Shown here piece after piece: positions 8,566-16,691 of a DNA stretch of 32,139 nt; positions within the stretch are counted from its first letter, which is position 1, and each line of letters starts with the position of its first letter. The position numbers and the translations under genes were made by a program. The stretch covers positions 1-32,139 of the forward strand of contig JAJDEJ010000316.1 in the NCBI GenBank assembly GCA_029259815.1, in the 5' to 3' direction. Origin of the DNA: Planctomycetaceae bacterium. GTDB lineage: Bacteria; Planctomycetota; Planctomycetia; Planctomycetales; Planctomycetaceae. The notes beneath the pieces are model-generated. The model ran no database searches. It saw only the letters and a list, made by a program, of their open reading frames with translations, and was not told the origin of the DNA.

Positions 8566-9396
8566 GTGCCTGAGCTGAGTCTGGACGATCTGAAAAGTAA
8601 AGCGACCGAGATCCGCGAACTCATCATTCGCATCACCACCGAAGCAGGCAGCGGTCACCCGACCAGCAGTCTCTCCGCAACGGAAGTCGTGACGGCTCTC
8701 TATTTCGGCGGGTTCATGAATTACGACCCCAAGAAGCCGGACGATCCAAACCGCGATCGCTTCATCCTCAGTAAGGGTCATGCCTGTCCCGTGCTTTACT
8801 CGGCGATGGCCGAGGCGGGCTACTACACCACCGACGAGATCATGACCCTCCGCAAGTTGGGCTCCCCCTGGGAGGGACACCCCAACATGCGTCGCCTCCC
8901 CGGCATCGAAGCCTCCACTGGCTCACTCGGTCAGGGACTCTCAATCGGCATCGGACATGCTCTCGCTGGCAAGATGGACGGCAAGAGCTATCGAACCTAT
9001 GTCATGATGGGCGATGGTGAGATGGGCGAAGGGCAAGTCTGGGAAGCGATCGCCACCGCCGAGAAGTACGCACTCAATAATCTGACCGCCATCATCGACC
9101 AAAATGGCTATCAGCAGACCGGAGCCACGAAGGACGTTCTTGACCTCTCGAAGTTCCAACCAAAAATCGAAGCCTTCGGCTGGCACGTCCAGACCATCAA
9201 CGGCAACGACATGGGCGAAGTCGTCGCCGCCCTGAAGACGGCCCGTGACGTGACTGACAAGCCAACTTGCCTCGTCTCACAGACGAAGAAGGGCTACCCG
9301 GTCGTCCCCCTGCTGGAAGCCGAAGGTGACCCCAACTATCACGGCAAGCCGTTCTCACCGGAACTCGCCAAGAAGGCACTGGAGATGATCGGCTGA
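8566..9396 (+). CDS. Transketolase, N-terminal (thiamine diphosphate-binding) subunit
   Basis: 276 residues, GTG start. This is the first half of a split transketolase, which moves two-carbon ketol units between sugar phosphates in the pentose phosphate pathway. Visible features are the early His in GSGHPTSSLS, SKGHACPVLYS, GSLGQGLSIGIGHA, and the thiamine diphosphate-Mg motif starting GDGEMGEGQ and ending near NNLTAIIDQNG. At this length the Pyr and C-terminal domains are missing; the next gene supplies them. The start follows AAGGATGAG. A divergent promoter region of about 190 bp separates it from the rod-like gene. Confidence 0.95.
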   Translation: MPELSLDDLKSKATEIRELIIRITTEAGSGHPTSSLSATEVVTALYFGGFMNYDPKKPDDPNRDRFILSKGHACPVLYSAMAEAGYYTTDEIMTLRKLGSPWEGHPNMRRLPGIEASTGSLGQGLSIGIGHALAGKMDGKSYRTYVMMGDGEMGEGQVWEAIATAEKYALNNLTAIIDQNGYQQTGATKDVLDLSKFQPKIEAFGWHVQTINGNDMGEVVAALKTARDVTDKPTCLVSQTKKGYPVVPLLEAEGDPNYHGKPFSPELAKKALEMIG

Positions 9397-9404
9397 CAGG
9401 CCGC

Positions 9405-9453
9405 AATCTGAGATCTCAAATCTCAAATCTCAACTTTGAAATCTCAAATCTGA
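9405..9453. repeat. Simple word repeat (AATCTCA / AAATCTG units) between transketolase halves
   Basis: About 49 bp made of repeated AATCTCAA and AAATCTG words in direct and inverted order, standing out as AT-rich between the two subunit genes. A close relative lies inside hpnE at 28615-28646. Its role is unknown; it could form a hairpin affecting the second subunit's expression. Confidence 0.6.
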
Positions 9454-9488
9454 TACACAAATCACAGCACTCAGACTCGGAAGCACAG

Positions 9489-10451
9489 ATGTACTTAGGT
9501 GAAGCCAGTGGACTGCCGCTCGGAGCCGCGACGCGTGATGCGTTCGGAGTCGCTCTCAAGGAACTCGGAGCCTCGAACGATCGGCTCGTGACAGTCGATG
9601 GTGACGTCGGCAACTCGACACGCACCGAACCGTTCGCCCTCGCTTACCCGGACCGCGCCTTCAACGTCGGGATTGCAGAGAGCAACATGGTCAGCGTCGC
9701 CGGCGGACTGGCCGCTTGTGGCAAAATCCCCGTCGTGGCGAGCTTCGCCTGCTTCCTGCTTGACAACGCATTCGACCAGATCCGCATGTCCGTCGCCTTC
9801 CCGCAACTCAATGTCAAGCTTGTCGGCTCTCACGCTGGCATCTCCATCGGTGAAGATGGCCCCTCCCAGATGGGGATTGAAGACGTTGCCCTCGCATGCT
9901 CGCTGCCGGGTGTGACTGTCGTGGTCCCGTCTGACGCTGCCTGTACGACCGCAGCGACCAAAGCCTGCCTCGAACTCGATGGACCGACGTATTTGCGAGT
10001 CGGACGCGGCAAGGTCGCCATCGTCTACCCCGACGGCTGCCCGTTCGAACTTGGCAAAGCCATCACAGTCCGAGAGGGCAGCGACGCCACCATTATCGCC
10101 AACGGTCTGATGGTCCCCGGTGCGATCGATGCCGCGAAGATGCTCGAAGCCGATGGCATCTCCTGTCGTGTGATTGACCTGCACACGATCAAGCCGATCG
10201 ACCGTGATGCCATCGCTGCCGCCGCGAAGGAGACCGGTGCGATTGTCGTGGCGGAGGAACATCTGCATCATGGCGGGCTCGGTTCCGCTGTGGCCCAGGT
10301 GGTTGCTGAGACGGCTCCGGTGCCAATGGGCTTTGTGAATGTCGGCGACCAGTACGCCGAAAGTGGTGATCCGCAGGGGTTGTTGGACAAGTACGGGCTC
10401 ACGGCTGCTGCCGTTGCGGATGCCGTCAGACAGGCTCACGGACGCAAGTAA
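9489..10451 (+). CDS. Transketolase, C-terminal (pyrimidine-binding) subunit
   Basis: 320 residues, ATG start. It holds the pyrimidine-binding domain (AFGVALKELG, DGDVGNSTRT, then FNVGIAESNMVSVAGGLA with the catalytic Glu that activates thiamine diphosphate) and the C-terminal transketolase domain (DLHTIKPID, VVAEEHLHHGGLG). It pairs with the preceding gene to form a full enzyme and is almost certainly co-transcribed with it. Split transketolases are known in many bacteria and archaea; some resemble DXP-synthase-type proteins, but the motifs fit transketolase. Confidence 0.95.
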   Translation: MYLGEASGLPLGAATRDAFGVALKELGASNDRLVTVDGDVGNSTRTEPFALAYPDRAFNVGIAESNMVSVAGGLAACGKIPVVASFACFLLDNAFDQIRMSVAFPQLNVKLVGSHAGISIGEDGPSQMGIEDVALACSLPGVTVVVPSDAACTTAATKACLELDGPTYLRVGRGKVAIVYPDGCPFELGKAITVREGSDATIIANGLMVPGAIDAAKMLEADGISCRVIDLHTIKPIDRDAIAAAAKETGAIVVAEEHLHHGGLGSAVAQVVAETAPVPMGFVNVGDQYAESGDPQGLLDKYGLTAAAVADAVRQAHGRK

Positions 10452-10468
10452 GCAACCTTTCTTCGCAG

Positions 10469-10486
10469 AACGGACATGTGTCCGTT
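10469..10486. promoter_or_regulatory. Perfect 8-bp dyad (AACGGACA-TG-TGTCCGTT)
   Basis: A perfect inverted repeat with a 2-nt centre in the 51-bp gap before the acetyltransferase gene. It could be an operator or weak attenuating hairpin. It has no T-run, so it is not a standard terminator. Confidence 0.4.
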
Positions 10487-10502
10487 CGGGACATGAGAAT
10501 TC

Positions 10503-11453
10503 GTGGTCGAGTACCGGTCATTTCTGAACGGCGACCCGCCGCAACTCGTTCGGCTGTGGCACGAATGCAACCTCGGCCGCGGTGCTGCCAAGGGGTTCAC
10601 TCCCGACGCCCTCGAACTGTTCAATTTCTCTCAGCCCTACTTCGACCGCCACGGTCTGATCATCGCCCACGAGGGTGACAAGTGCGTCGGCATGGTGCAC
10701 GCCGGCTTCGGTCCTGATGAGACCCGCTCTCGCCTGTCGCACGAACTGGGGCTCATCTGCGCCGTGATGGTTCATCCGGATCAACGACGGCAGGGCATCG
10801 GTCGCGAATTGCTCCAGCGGGCTGAGACATACCTGACCAGGCAAGGAGCACAGCAGATCCAGGCAGGACAATCACGAGGTCACGACCCGTTCTACTTCGG
10901 CCTCTACGGCGGAGCACGACCGTCCGGCTTCCTGGTGACCGACAACAACGCCGACCCGTTTCTGACGAAGACCGGATATGAGCCATCACAGCGGATCGGG
11001 GTCTACCAACGGGACATCCAACAGACAAACGACCCCGTCCATTTCAAGCTCATCGCCATCCGCCGAGCGACCGAACTCAACATCACCGATCAACCCGCTG
11101 ACCCATCCTGGTGGTGGTTCGCACGACTCGGGCGGATTGACTCTCTGCGATTCAACCTCGGCCCGAAAAAGGGAGGGCCTCCCATCGCCAGCGTGTCCGT
11201 CGTGGGTCTCGATGCCTACGTGAACACCTGGAATGCCCGCTGCATTGGACTCGTGGACGTCGACGTCCACGAGAGTGAACAAGGCAAAGGCTATGGTCGC
11301 GCATTGCTGGTCGAAGTCTCTCGACACATGCGACAGGAACTGATCACGATCGCCGAGATTCACGCCCCGGAAACCAACGAGCATGCAACCAAGGCAATCA
11401 CCGGCGCCGGCTTCACCCGGATCGACACGGGGATCGTGTACCGCAAAGCGTGA
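10503..11453 (+). CDS. Double-domain GNAT N-acetyltransferase
   Basis: 316 residues from a GTG start. Two GNAT acetyl-CoA-binding folds in tandem: the first holds VHPDQRRQGIGRELL (about 84-100), the second DVHESEQGKGYGRALL (about 254-270). Both keep the Q/RxxGxG/A pyrophosphate loop, so both could bind acetyl-CoA. GNAT proteins transfer an acetyl group to an amine; the acceptor here cannot be told. The gene is 51 bp behind the transketolase pair, with the dyad between them. The ribosome site is weak (GAG), so the start is moderately sure. Confidence 0.88.
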   Translation: MVEYRSFLNGDPPQLVRLWHECNLGRGAAKGFTPDALELFNFSQPYFDRHGLIIAHEGDKCVGMVHAGFGPDETRSRLSHELGLICAVMVHPDQRRQGIGRELLQRAETYLTRQGAQQIQAGQSRGHDPFYFGLYGGARPSGFLVTDNNADPFLTKTGYEPSQRIGVYQRDIQQTNDPVHFKLIAIRRATELNITDQPADPSWWWFARLGRIDSLRFNLGPKKGGPPIASVSVVGLDAYVNTWNARCIGLVDVDVHESEQGKGYGRALLVEVSRHMRQELITIAEIHAPETNEHATKAITGAGFTRIDTGIVYRKA

Positions 11454-11458
11454 CTGAA

Positions 11459-11530
11459 GTAGGACGGACTTCCAAGTCCGTCCTTTGAGACAAGGCTCAA
11501 TGGCCGGACGGACTTGGAAGTCCGTCCTAC
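11459..11530. repeat. Nested palindromic REP-like element between convergent genes
   Basis: Two 25-nt arms (11459-11483 and 11506-11530) are perfect reverse complements around a 22-nt spacer. Each arm is itself a hairpin: GGACGGACTT and AAGTCCGTCC around a 2-nt centre, flanked by GTA or TAC. It begins 6 bp after the acetyltransferase stop and ends 10 bp before the convergent gene's stop. It probably acts as a two-way terminator or mRNA-stabilising element. Its core GTAGGACGG is shared with the element at 30679-30804. Confidence 0.85.
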
Positions 11531-11539
11531 GGAATACCA

Positions 11540-12004
11540 TCACTCCACAAACCCGGCGTGCTGCTGCACAGCGTTGTCTGGAACACCGGCTTGTCGCAGT
11601 GCGTCGGAAAGGGCGCTCTCGGTCGAGGCTCGGGACGTCTCACGTCTCTTAATGTGCAGTTGGATGCCGTCTTCGCCCGGTTGGGCGGCCTGAGTGAGAC
11701 GGACAACCTCGGCGAGTGTGACCGGTTGGAATGTCTCCTCCGCTCCTTCACCGGACTGCAGCAGGTATTGTCGATCGTCGATGAGGACGATCGGCACGCT
11801 GCCTGCGGGGATGTTGATCTCGCCCGGTTGCTCCGTCGTCGCGCTCGGCAGGATCTCATTGTTCTGGACGCTGACGTTGAACTCTTCATTCCGTCCGACG
11901 TTCGAATCGTCACCGCCGGGGCCGATGCCGGTAAACAGGCTGTTGAGCCAGATGCCGATACCGACCGCGACCAGAATAATTGCTCCCCCGACACGCTTTC
12001 TCAT
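11540..12004 (-). CDS. Small ExbD-like single-pass membrane protein
   Basis: 154 residues from the ATG at 12004 (a GTG one codon earlier is also possible; GGGAG lies just upstream). The frame extends to 12088 but that extension is Arg-rich and unlikely. One membrane helix (about 5-24), then a soluble domain at about 60-154 that resembles the periplasmic part of ExbD/TolR: VPIVLIDDRQYLLQ, VTLAEVV, and SALSDALRQAGV near the end. The membrane-buried Asp of ExbD is not obvious, so it may be an accessory subunit rather than a proton carrier. Third gene of the exbB-exbD cluster, 118 bp downstream. Confidence 0.65.
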   Translation of the reverse strand: MRKRVGGAIILVAVGIGIWLNSLFTGIGPGGDDSNVGRNEEFNVSVQNNEILPSATTEQPGEINIPAGSVPIVLIDDRQYLLQSGEGAEETFQPVTLAEVVRLTQAAQPGEDGIQLHIKRRETSRASTESALSDALRQAGVPDNAVQQHAGFVE

Positions 12005-12121
12005 CACATGACTCCCGGCCCGCAGGATGACTTTGGAAAACCTGAGTCTATCAGGCCGGGAAAAACGAGGACAGGCCGACTCTGGCATCGGCGCTCACAC
12101 GCAGGGCGTGCCACACCGAGG

Positions 12122-12943
12122 TCACTCTTCGGGGGGAGGCTGGAAGCCGAGGACAGCGTACTCGAAACGGAAGCTGCCGCCGGCGTCCTGGCGCATGCGT
12201 TCGGTCACGCGCGGCAGTCCCTGAATGGCAGCCTCCCGAACATCCGCACGAGCATCGCCGTAGGAGAGCATGATGACCACCAGTTGCTTGGGTTCGGGAA
12301 GCGATTTATAAATTGCGTAGAAGCGACTCGCGAACTCCGTCGATGTGGCCGCTCGAAAGCCCCGCTCTTGTTTGCCCGCCTTGAGATTGAACCAACCCGT
12401 TTCGTCGATGTGCAACTCCCAGAGATCGCACCGTTTTCGCATCTCCTCGTAGGACAGAAGATGCCGAATCATGCGGCTCGCTCTTTGCATGGACAACTCG
12501 CGGAACTGCTCTTCGAGGAACGTCCGCTGCTCAGCAGAAGCTGCAGGCTGATCGGCTCCGGCGGGAGTCAGGACTTCCGCGATCGTCTCGTCTGGCACGT
12601 TGAACAGTTGGCTGACGAGTTCGCCGAGCAAACGTTGTTGTGCGACGGCCCGCTCGACTTCGGACTGGAGTTGCTCTGAGTTTTGGACAAGCTCTCGATT
12701 TTCGGTCCGCAGTTGGCCGACGATTTCGGTCGCCTGATTGAGTGCACCGACCGCCTGCTCATGTGTCGCCTGCAACTCGGCGAGTTCGGCTTCTGCCTGG
12801 TAACGCCGTTCAACAGCCTGTTTGGCCTCATCGACGGTTGTCGCTTCTCGCTCCTGCACGTCCATGAACTGCGCAAAGATTACGATCAGCAGCAGGTCGA
12901 GCAGCGGCGTGAGCTGCATGGTCAGGCGGCGGCGGGCCTTCAT
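12122..12943 (-). CDS. ExbD/TolR-like proton-channel protein with long coiled coil
   Basis: 273 residues. The N-terminal membrane segment (LTPLLDLLLIVIFAQF, with Asp16) matches the ExbD/TolR helix, whose Asp carries the proton. A long coiled coil follows at about 32-110 (repeated E/Q/A-rich heptads), then a C-terminal domain at about 165-265 (WELHIDETGWFNL, LVVIMLSYGDARAD). Classical ExbD is about 140 residues, so the coiled coil and C-terminal domain are additions. The start overlaps the exbB stop by 4 bp (ATGA), implying translational coupling. Together they probably form a motor driven by the proton gradient, with an unknown load. Confidence 0.8.
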   Translation of the reverse strand: MKARRRLTMQLTPLLDLLLIVIFAQFMDVQEREATTVDEAKQAVERRYQAEAELAELQATHEQAVGALNQATEIVGQLRTENRELVQNSEQLQSEVERAVAQQRLLGELVSQLFNVPDETIAEVLTPAGADQPAASAEQRTFLEEQFRELSMQRASRMIRHLLSYEEMRKRCDLWELHIDETGWFNLKAGKQERGFRAATSTEFASRFYAIYKSLPEPKQLVVIMLSYGDARADVREAAIQGLPRVTERMRQDAGGSFRFEYAVLGFQPPPEE

Positions 12944-13644
12944 GACGCGGCCTCCTCCTCTGACTTCTGCGAGGTTGCGGGTCTGGGCGATACGTGCAAA
13001 GAGAGTTCTCGCTTCGCACGGGCAATCGTCTCGCGGACGTGACGTCGACTCTCTGTCAGTCGCTCGAATCCCGTCTCAACCATGCTGTTGAGAAACATCA
13101 ACAGGATGGCCGCCATCAGTCCGGCGAAGGTTGACCAGATGGCTTCGCCAAAGCGACCAACGATTGAGCTGACAGACACTGCCTGATTGGCCGCGTCGAT
13201 TTCCAGAGCCGCTCCAATTGCTAGGATCGTGCCAAGGACACCGCCGAGGGGGTACGCCTCGATCATCGTGCGCGTAATGTTGTAGACCGTCTCGAAAAGC
13301 ATCGAATTGAGATACCGACGCTTCTCGTCCAGCACACGCATGCGATCGAGCAGCGCCGTGCGGTCCTCCTGACGCGAAGGATCATCCAGCACGTCATTGA
13401 CGTCGGCAAGAAACGCTTCGATCTGGACGGAAAGATGCGCTCGCTGGTCGAGCAGGCTTTGGTTCTTCAAACGTCGGGTGAAGTCATACAACGAGGTCGC
13501 GATCGCGCGCAGATCGCGACGCGCCCAGATCCACAGCACGAAGAACGTGAAGACATGGATGGCGAAGGCCCCGACGATGATCAACGTCGACAGACCGGAA
13601 ATGTCGCCGATCAACTCGTCCAGATTGAATTCCGCAAATCCCAT
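12940..13644 (-). CDS. MotA/TolQ/ExbB-family proton-channel protein
   Basis: 234 residues with three membrane helices (about 20-41, 128-148, 165-188) and a cytoplasmic loop rich in charged residues between the first two, the layout of ExbB/TolQ. The family signature is clear in YPLGGVLGTILAIGAAL and VSSIVGRFGEAIWSTFAGLMAA. The family makes the pentameric channel around two ExbD helices. It leads a three-gene cluster with two ExbD-like genes. No TonB, TolA or receptor gene is in view, so the driven process is unknown. A repeat pair in the 141-bp gap upstream separates it from metW. Confidence 0.87.
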   Translation of the reverse strand: MGFAEFNLDELIGDISGLSTLIIVGAFAIHVFTFFVLWIWARRDLRAIATSLYDFTRRLKNQSLLDQRAHLSVQIEAFLADVNDVLDDPSRQEDRTALLDRMRVLDEKRRYLNSMLFETVYNITRTMIEAYPLGGVLGTILAIGAALEIDAANQAVSVSSIVGRFGEAIWSTFAGLMAAILLMFLNSMVETGFERLTESRRHVRETIARAKRELSLHVSPRPATSQKSEEEAAS

Positions 13645-13689
13645 GGCAACTCATCATTCGGTCGATAGAGAGTATTCGTCGCGATCAGC

Positions 13690-13751
13690 GCTTGCGGATT
13701 AGCACCACCATTTGACCGTCGGGTGCACTCAGGTTGTGCTAATCGGCAAGC
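13690..13751. repeat. Inverted pair of the dispersed 17-nt repeat (copies C and D)
   Basis: Arms GCTTGCGGATTAGCAC (13690-13705) and GTGCTAATCGGCAAGC (13736-13751) are reverse complements with one mismatch and a 30-nt spacer. Copy C is identical to the repeat at 1980. The pair lies between metW and exbB on the same strand and could end metW transcription or protect its 3' end. Confidence 0.65.
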
Positions 13752-13785
13752 CCATTACGAACGACACTCGCGTGATCGACGTGTG

Positions 13786-14412
13786 TTACTCGATGCGTTC
13801 GAGGACGTACAGGGCGCTATGGGCACGCAGGTTGGCGAGCCAGGCACGATTGACGGCTCGTTCGCCGATGATTGGTAACTCCTTAACAATCCTAAAGTTA
13901 CCACGACGGGCCAGATCGCGGAAGTCGATCATCGTCAGGAAGTGAACGTTGGGCGACTCGAACCATTCGTAGGGCAGTGAATCCGTCACAGGCGCGCGAC
14001 CGCCCGAGACCACCTGCCAGCGGACCTTCCAATGACCAAAGTTCGGCACCACGACCAACGCCCGGCGTGCGACTCGCAACATCTCTTCCAACACGGCGAG
14101 CGGGCTACGCACCTGTTGCAACGTTTGCGAGAGCACGGCCACATCGAACGCGCGGCTGGGAATGGAATTGAGCCCCACATTGAGGTCGGCCCGAATAATC
14201 GGCAGCCCGCGACCGAGACCCGAGGTGAACTCATTGAAATCCAACTCGACCCCCTGCACTTGGCAATCGTGATCTGCACGCAATCGATTGAGCAGACGAC
14301 CGTTGCCACAGCCGAGGTCAATCACCCGACTCCCCCGCGCAACGTGCTCCATGATCACGTCGTCGGTGACGGCAGCAAGAGGATCGGGCATGTGCAGACG
14401 TTTGGCGGGCAT
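13786..14412 (-). CDS. metW: Methionine biosynthesis protein MetW
   Basis: 208 residues. A class I SAM-dependent methyltransferase fold with VIDLGCGNGRLL (about 30-41) and the MetW-type segments VELD, DVAVLSQTLQQVR, VVPNFGHWKVRW and PYEWFESPNVHFLT. MetW works with MetX in homoserine acylation for methionine synthesis; its exact chemistry is not settled. It lies 40 bp after metX on the same strand, the usual metX-metW order. A second Met at residue 8 is an alternative start. Confidence 0.93.
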   Translation of the reverse strand: MPAKRLHMPDPLAAVTDDVIMEHVARGSRVIDLGCGNGRLLNRLRADHDCQVQGVELDFNEFTSGLGRGLPIIRADLNVGLNSIPSRAFDVAVLSQTLQQVRSPLAVLEEMLRVARRALVVVPNFGHWKVRWQVVSGGRAPVTDSLPYEWFESPNVHFLTMIDFRDLARRGNFRIVKELPIIGERAVNRAWLANLRAHSALYVLERIE

Positions 14413-14432
14413 GGGGGTCGGTCAAGAGCTGA

Positions 14433-14480
14433 GAGACAAGAGCAATGAGCTGTCAGCTCTTGTCCCTTGTCCCTTGTCTC
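14433..14480. repeat. Simple word repeat (CTTGTCC tandem and inverted GAGACAAG) at the metX end
   Basis: Three 7-nt CTTGTCC-type units (14459-14479) and an inverted copy GAGACAAGAGC (14433-14443). The metX stop codon lies inside the repeat, so its last residues (QGTRDKS) are repeat-encoded. It can fold as a hairpin between metX and metW. Confidence 0.6.
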
Positions 14481-15658
14481 TGAGCAATTGTTTGATACGT
14501 CGTCTCCAAAAAGGGCGTCACGAGTCGAGCGAGCATGGGGAGTTGGGAGTCGATGAGGAATGCATCATGTCCGTAGGGACTGTCCAGTTCGGCAAAAGAG
14601 GCGTGTTGCCCGGACTCCAGCAGTGAGCGGACGATCTCTCGACTTTGGGGAGTGGGGAACAGCCAGTCTGTTGTGTAGGCCACGACAAGGAAGCGTGCGT
14701 CTGTCTTCCCGAGGGCGGTCGTCATGGGGCCATGTGACTCGACCAGATCAAAGTAGTCCATCGCCCGGGTGACGAACAGGTAGCTGTTGGCGTCAAACCG
14801 CTCGACGAACTGCTTGCCCTGATGGTGGAGGTAGCTTTCGATCTGAAACTCCGTCTCCTTGAGCAGGTCGTACGTCAACTCTTCGCTATGCTGGAGTTTG
14901 CGACCAAACTTCAGTTCGATGGATTGTTCGGACAGATAGGTGATGTGTGCGATCATGCGGGCCAACGCGAGGCCGAATCGCGGAAGGTGCTCTTCGCCGT
15001 AGTAGCGACCACTCTTGAAGGCAGGGTCTGCGTAGATTGCACGGCGACCGACTGCGTTGAAGGCGATCCCCTGTGCGTTGAGCTTCGCCCCGGCAGCGAG
15101 CACGATGGCCGAGGCGAGACCGTCCGGGTACTGAGCGGCCCATTCCAGGACTTGCATCCCGCCGAGGCTGCCGCCGATGACAGCAAGCAGACGTTCAATT
15201 CCCAGATGATCAACAAGGGCTTTGTGCACCGTGACGATGTCGGAGACGGTGATGAACGGGAAGTCGGGACCCCATTGTTCACCCGTGGCGGGATTGATCG
15301 ATGTCGGTCCGGTCGTCCCCTGGCAACCTCCGAGCACATTGGCACATATCACGAAGTAGCGATCAGTGTCGAGCGCCTTGCCCGGTCCGACAAATCCATC
15401 CCACCAGCCTGACTTACGATCGTCCTCACGATGTCGCCCGGCGACGTGGGCGTCTCCGGTGAGTGCGTGACAGATAAAGATCGCATTGTCGCGTCGGGGT
15501 GAGAGTTCACCGTATGTCTGATAGGCGACGGTGATGGGCCCGATCGTGCGCCCACTGGCGAGCGTGAGCGGCTGCGACTCATCAAACAGCGTGACCGACT
15601 GCCGCTCGACAAGATCGGGCACCTCGGGTGAGGCGGCAGATACGGTCTCGGTTGTCAT
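14453..15658 (-). CDS. metX: Homoserine O-acyltransferase MetX
   Basis: 401 residues, alpha/beta hydrolase fold. It transfers an acyl group (acetyl or succinyl) from CoA to homoserine, the first dedicated step to methionine. Motifs: TYGELSPRRDNAIFICHALTGD (about 48-69), GWWDGFVGPGKALDT, NVLGGCQGTTGP, nucleophile GGSLGGMQ with Ser164, acid in YTTDWLFP, and His in DSPYGHDAFLID. These fit the MetX rather than the MetA family; acetyl versus succinyl specificity cannot be settled by eye. The C-terminal tail is encoded by the word repeat at 14433-14480. Confidence 0.94.
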   Translation of the reverse strand: MTTETVSAASPEVPDLVERQSVTLFDESQPLTLASGRTIGPITVAYQTYGELSPRRDNAIFICHALTGDAHVAGRHREDDRKSGWWDGFVGPGKALDTDRYFVICANVLGGCQGTTGPTSINPATGEQWGPDFPFITVSDIVTVHKALVDHLGIERLLAVIGGSLGGMQVLEWAAQYPDGLASAIVLAAGAKLNAQGIAFNAVGRRAIYADPAFKSGRYYGEEHLPRFGLALARMIAHITYLSEQSIELKFGRKLQHSEELTYDLLKETEFQIESYLHHQGKQFVERFDANSYLFVTRAMDYFDLVESHGPMTTALGKTDARFLVVAYTTDWLFPTPQSREIVRSLLESGQHASFAELDSPYGHDAFLIDSQLPMLARLVTPFLETTYQTIAQRQGTRDKS

Positions 15659-15712
15659 CAGCGGAGAATCGGCAGCAATGAGGATAGGGCAATCGCGAAA
15701 TCTCGATCAATC

Positions 15713-15718
15713 AGTATA
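15713..15718 (-). promoter_or_regulatory. Possible -10 element (TATACT) for metX
   Basis: TATACT on the minus strand 55 bp before the metX ATG. No good -35 is seen at the right spacing. No SAM riboswitch fold was recognised in the 154-bp divergent gap. Confidence 0.25.
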
Positions 15719-15812
15719 GAAGCCGACCCGTGCGAATTCGAGAGGTTCAGGCGAAACATCGGATGATGCGTTACGATGGGGAACGTTTCCACTCCTGGCT
15801 CGGTCAACGCCC

Positions 15813-16691
15813 ATGCCCACTTCTCTCCTTGATCGTGAAGAGTACATCGAGCAGGCCTACTTCTTCCGCATCTATCGCGAGCGGATCGAGGACAACCTCT
15901 CGTCGCAGGAAGTTCTCGCCAATGTCGGTGAAGAGATCCTCGCCACGACCAAGCTGCCGATGGCGATCGACTTTTTACGGGCCGAGATGCTGCAGAACGG
16001 ACGTGTCAGCACAGGGATGCGCCGACTGTCACACTACTTCACGAGCTTTCAAGCGTTCGTGATGAGCCGAGCCGAGGAGGACGAGTCCCGCTTCGATGCA
16101 CGGATCGCCTTTCAGGTGCTGGAGCAGGAAGCCGAGTACCAGTCCGGAGAGCCGACGCCACAGGGGTTGTTCATGTATCAGTTCGAGTGCCTCTCTCGAA
16201 ACCGACTGGGGTACGACCAAGGATTGAAAGCGATCGCTGAAGACCCGATGTTCAACGAAGACTGGCGAACATGGATTTTAAGGCTGAATGGACTCCTGGG
16301 CACCCAGGACTTCGCTGAGCTGTTGTATCGCCGCTCACAACATCACGTCGCTGAGGTTCGGCGACGGACACAGAACCCCGATTACGAGCCGGGTTACCCA
16401 ATGCTCTTTGATGTGCAGGAGGGTCGCATCGCGAAAGCGAACATCGGGAAAGACCCGCTGTACATGTTCGCAGCCCTGCAACGGCAACTGGGTTATCCAA
16501 AAGTCCCGCGTCCAGTTCCCCCACGAACGAAACCGCTGTTCGACCCGGCTGTCGACATGCGATTTCAACAGATCGAGTCACGTGTTCAATTACTTGAAGC
16601 GGAACAGAAGGACGGCATCGACTTGACGAAATTCTACAAGGAGCCTGCTGACAATCAGGTGAACGATGAGATACAAGCCGACCTCCAGTGA
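15813..16691 (+). CDS. Hypothetical protein, planctomycete-type
   Basis: 292 residues, ATG start. The sequence is rich in charged and aromatic residues and predicted mostly helical, with no signal peptide or membrane segment. Recognisable local features are [18 protein letters not shown] near the N-terminus, a Pro-rich hinge ([10 protein letters not shown], about 240-250) and a short coil ([15 protein letters not shown]). I do not recognise a family with a known function. Codon use matches its neighbours. It diverges from metX and is followed by a 685-bp gap, so it is probably transcribed alone. Confidence 0.8.
   Translation: MPTSLLDREEYIEQAYFFRIYRERIEDNLSSQEVLANVGEEILATTKLPMAIDFLRAEMLQNGRVSTGMRRLSHYFTSFQAFVMSRAEEDESRFDARIAFQVLEQEAEYQSGEPTPQGLFMYQFECLSRNRLGYDQGLKAIAEDPMFNEDWRTWILRLNGLLGTQDFAELLYRRSQHHVAEVRRRTQNPDYEPGYPMLFDVQEGRIAKANIGKDPLYMFAALQRQLGYPKVPRPVPPRTKPLFDPAVDMRFQQIESRVQLLEAEQKDGIDLTKFYKEPADNQVNDEIQADLQ

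Noticed and set aside
9495..10439. 314-residue antisense open frame over the transketolase C-subunit gene
   Set aside because: It is a shadow of a strongly coding frame on the other strand, with no recognisable motifs; codon bias in high-GC DNA explains it.
11558..12679. 373-residue plus-strand open frame across the ExbD-like genes
   Set aside because: It lies antisense to two genes with clear family features and shows no domain of its own.
15659..15812. Possible SAM riboswitch upstream of metX
   Set aside because: No SAM riboswitch core or terminator pairing could be seen in the 154-bp divergent gap.
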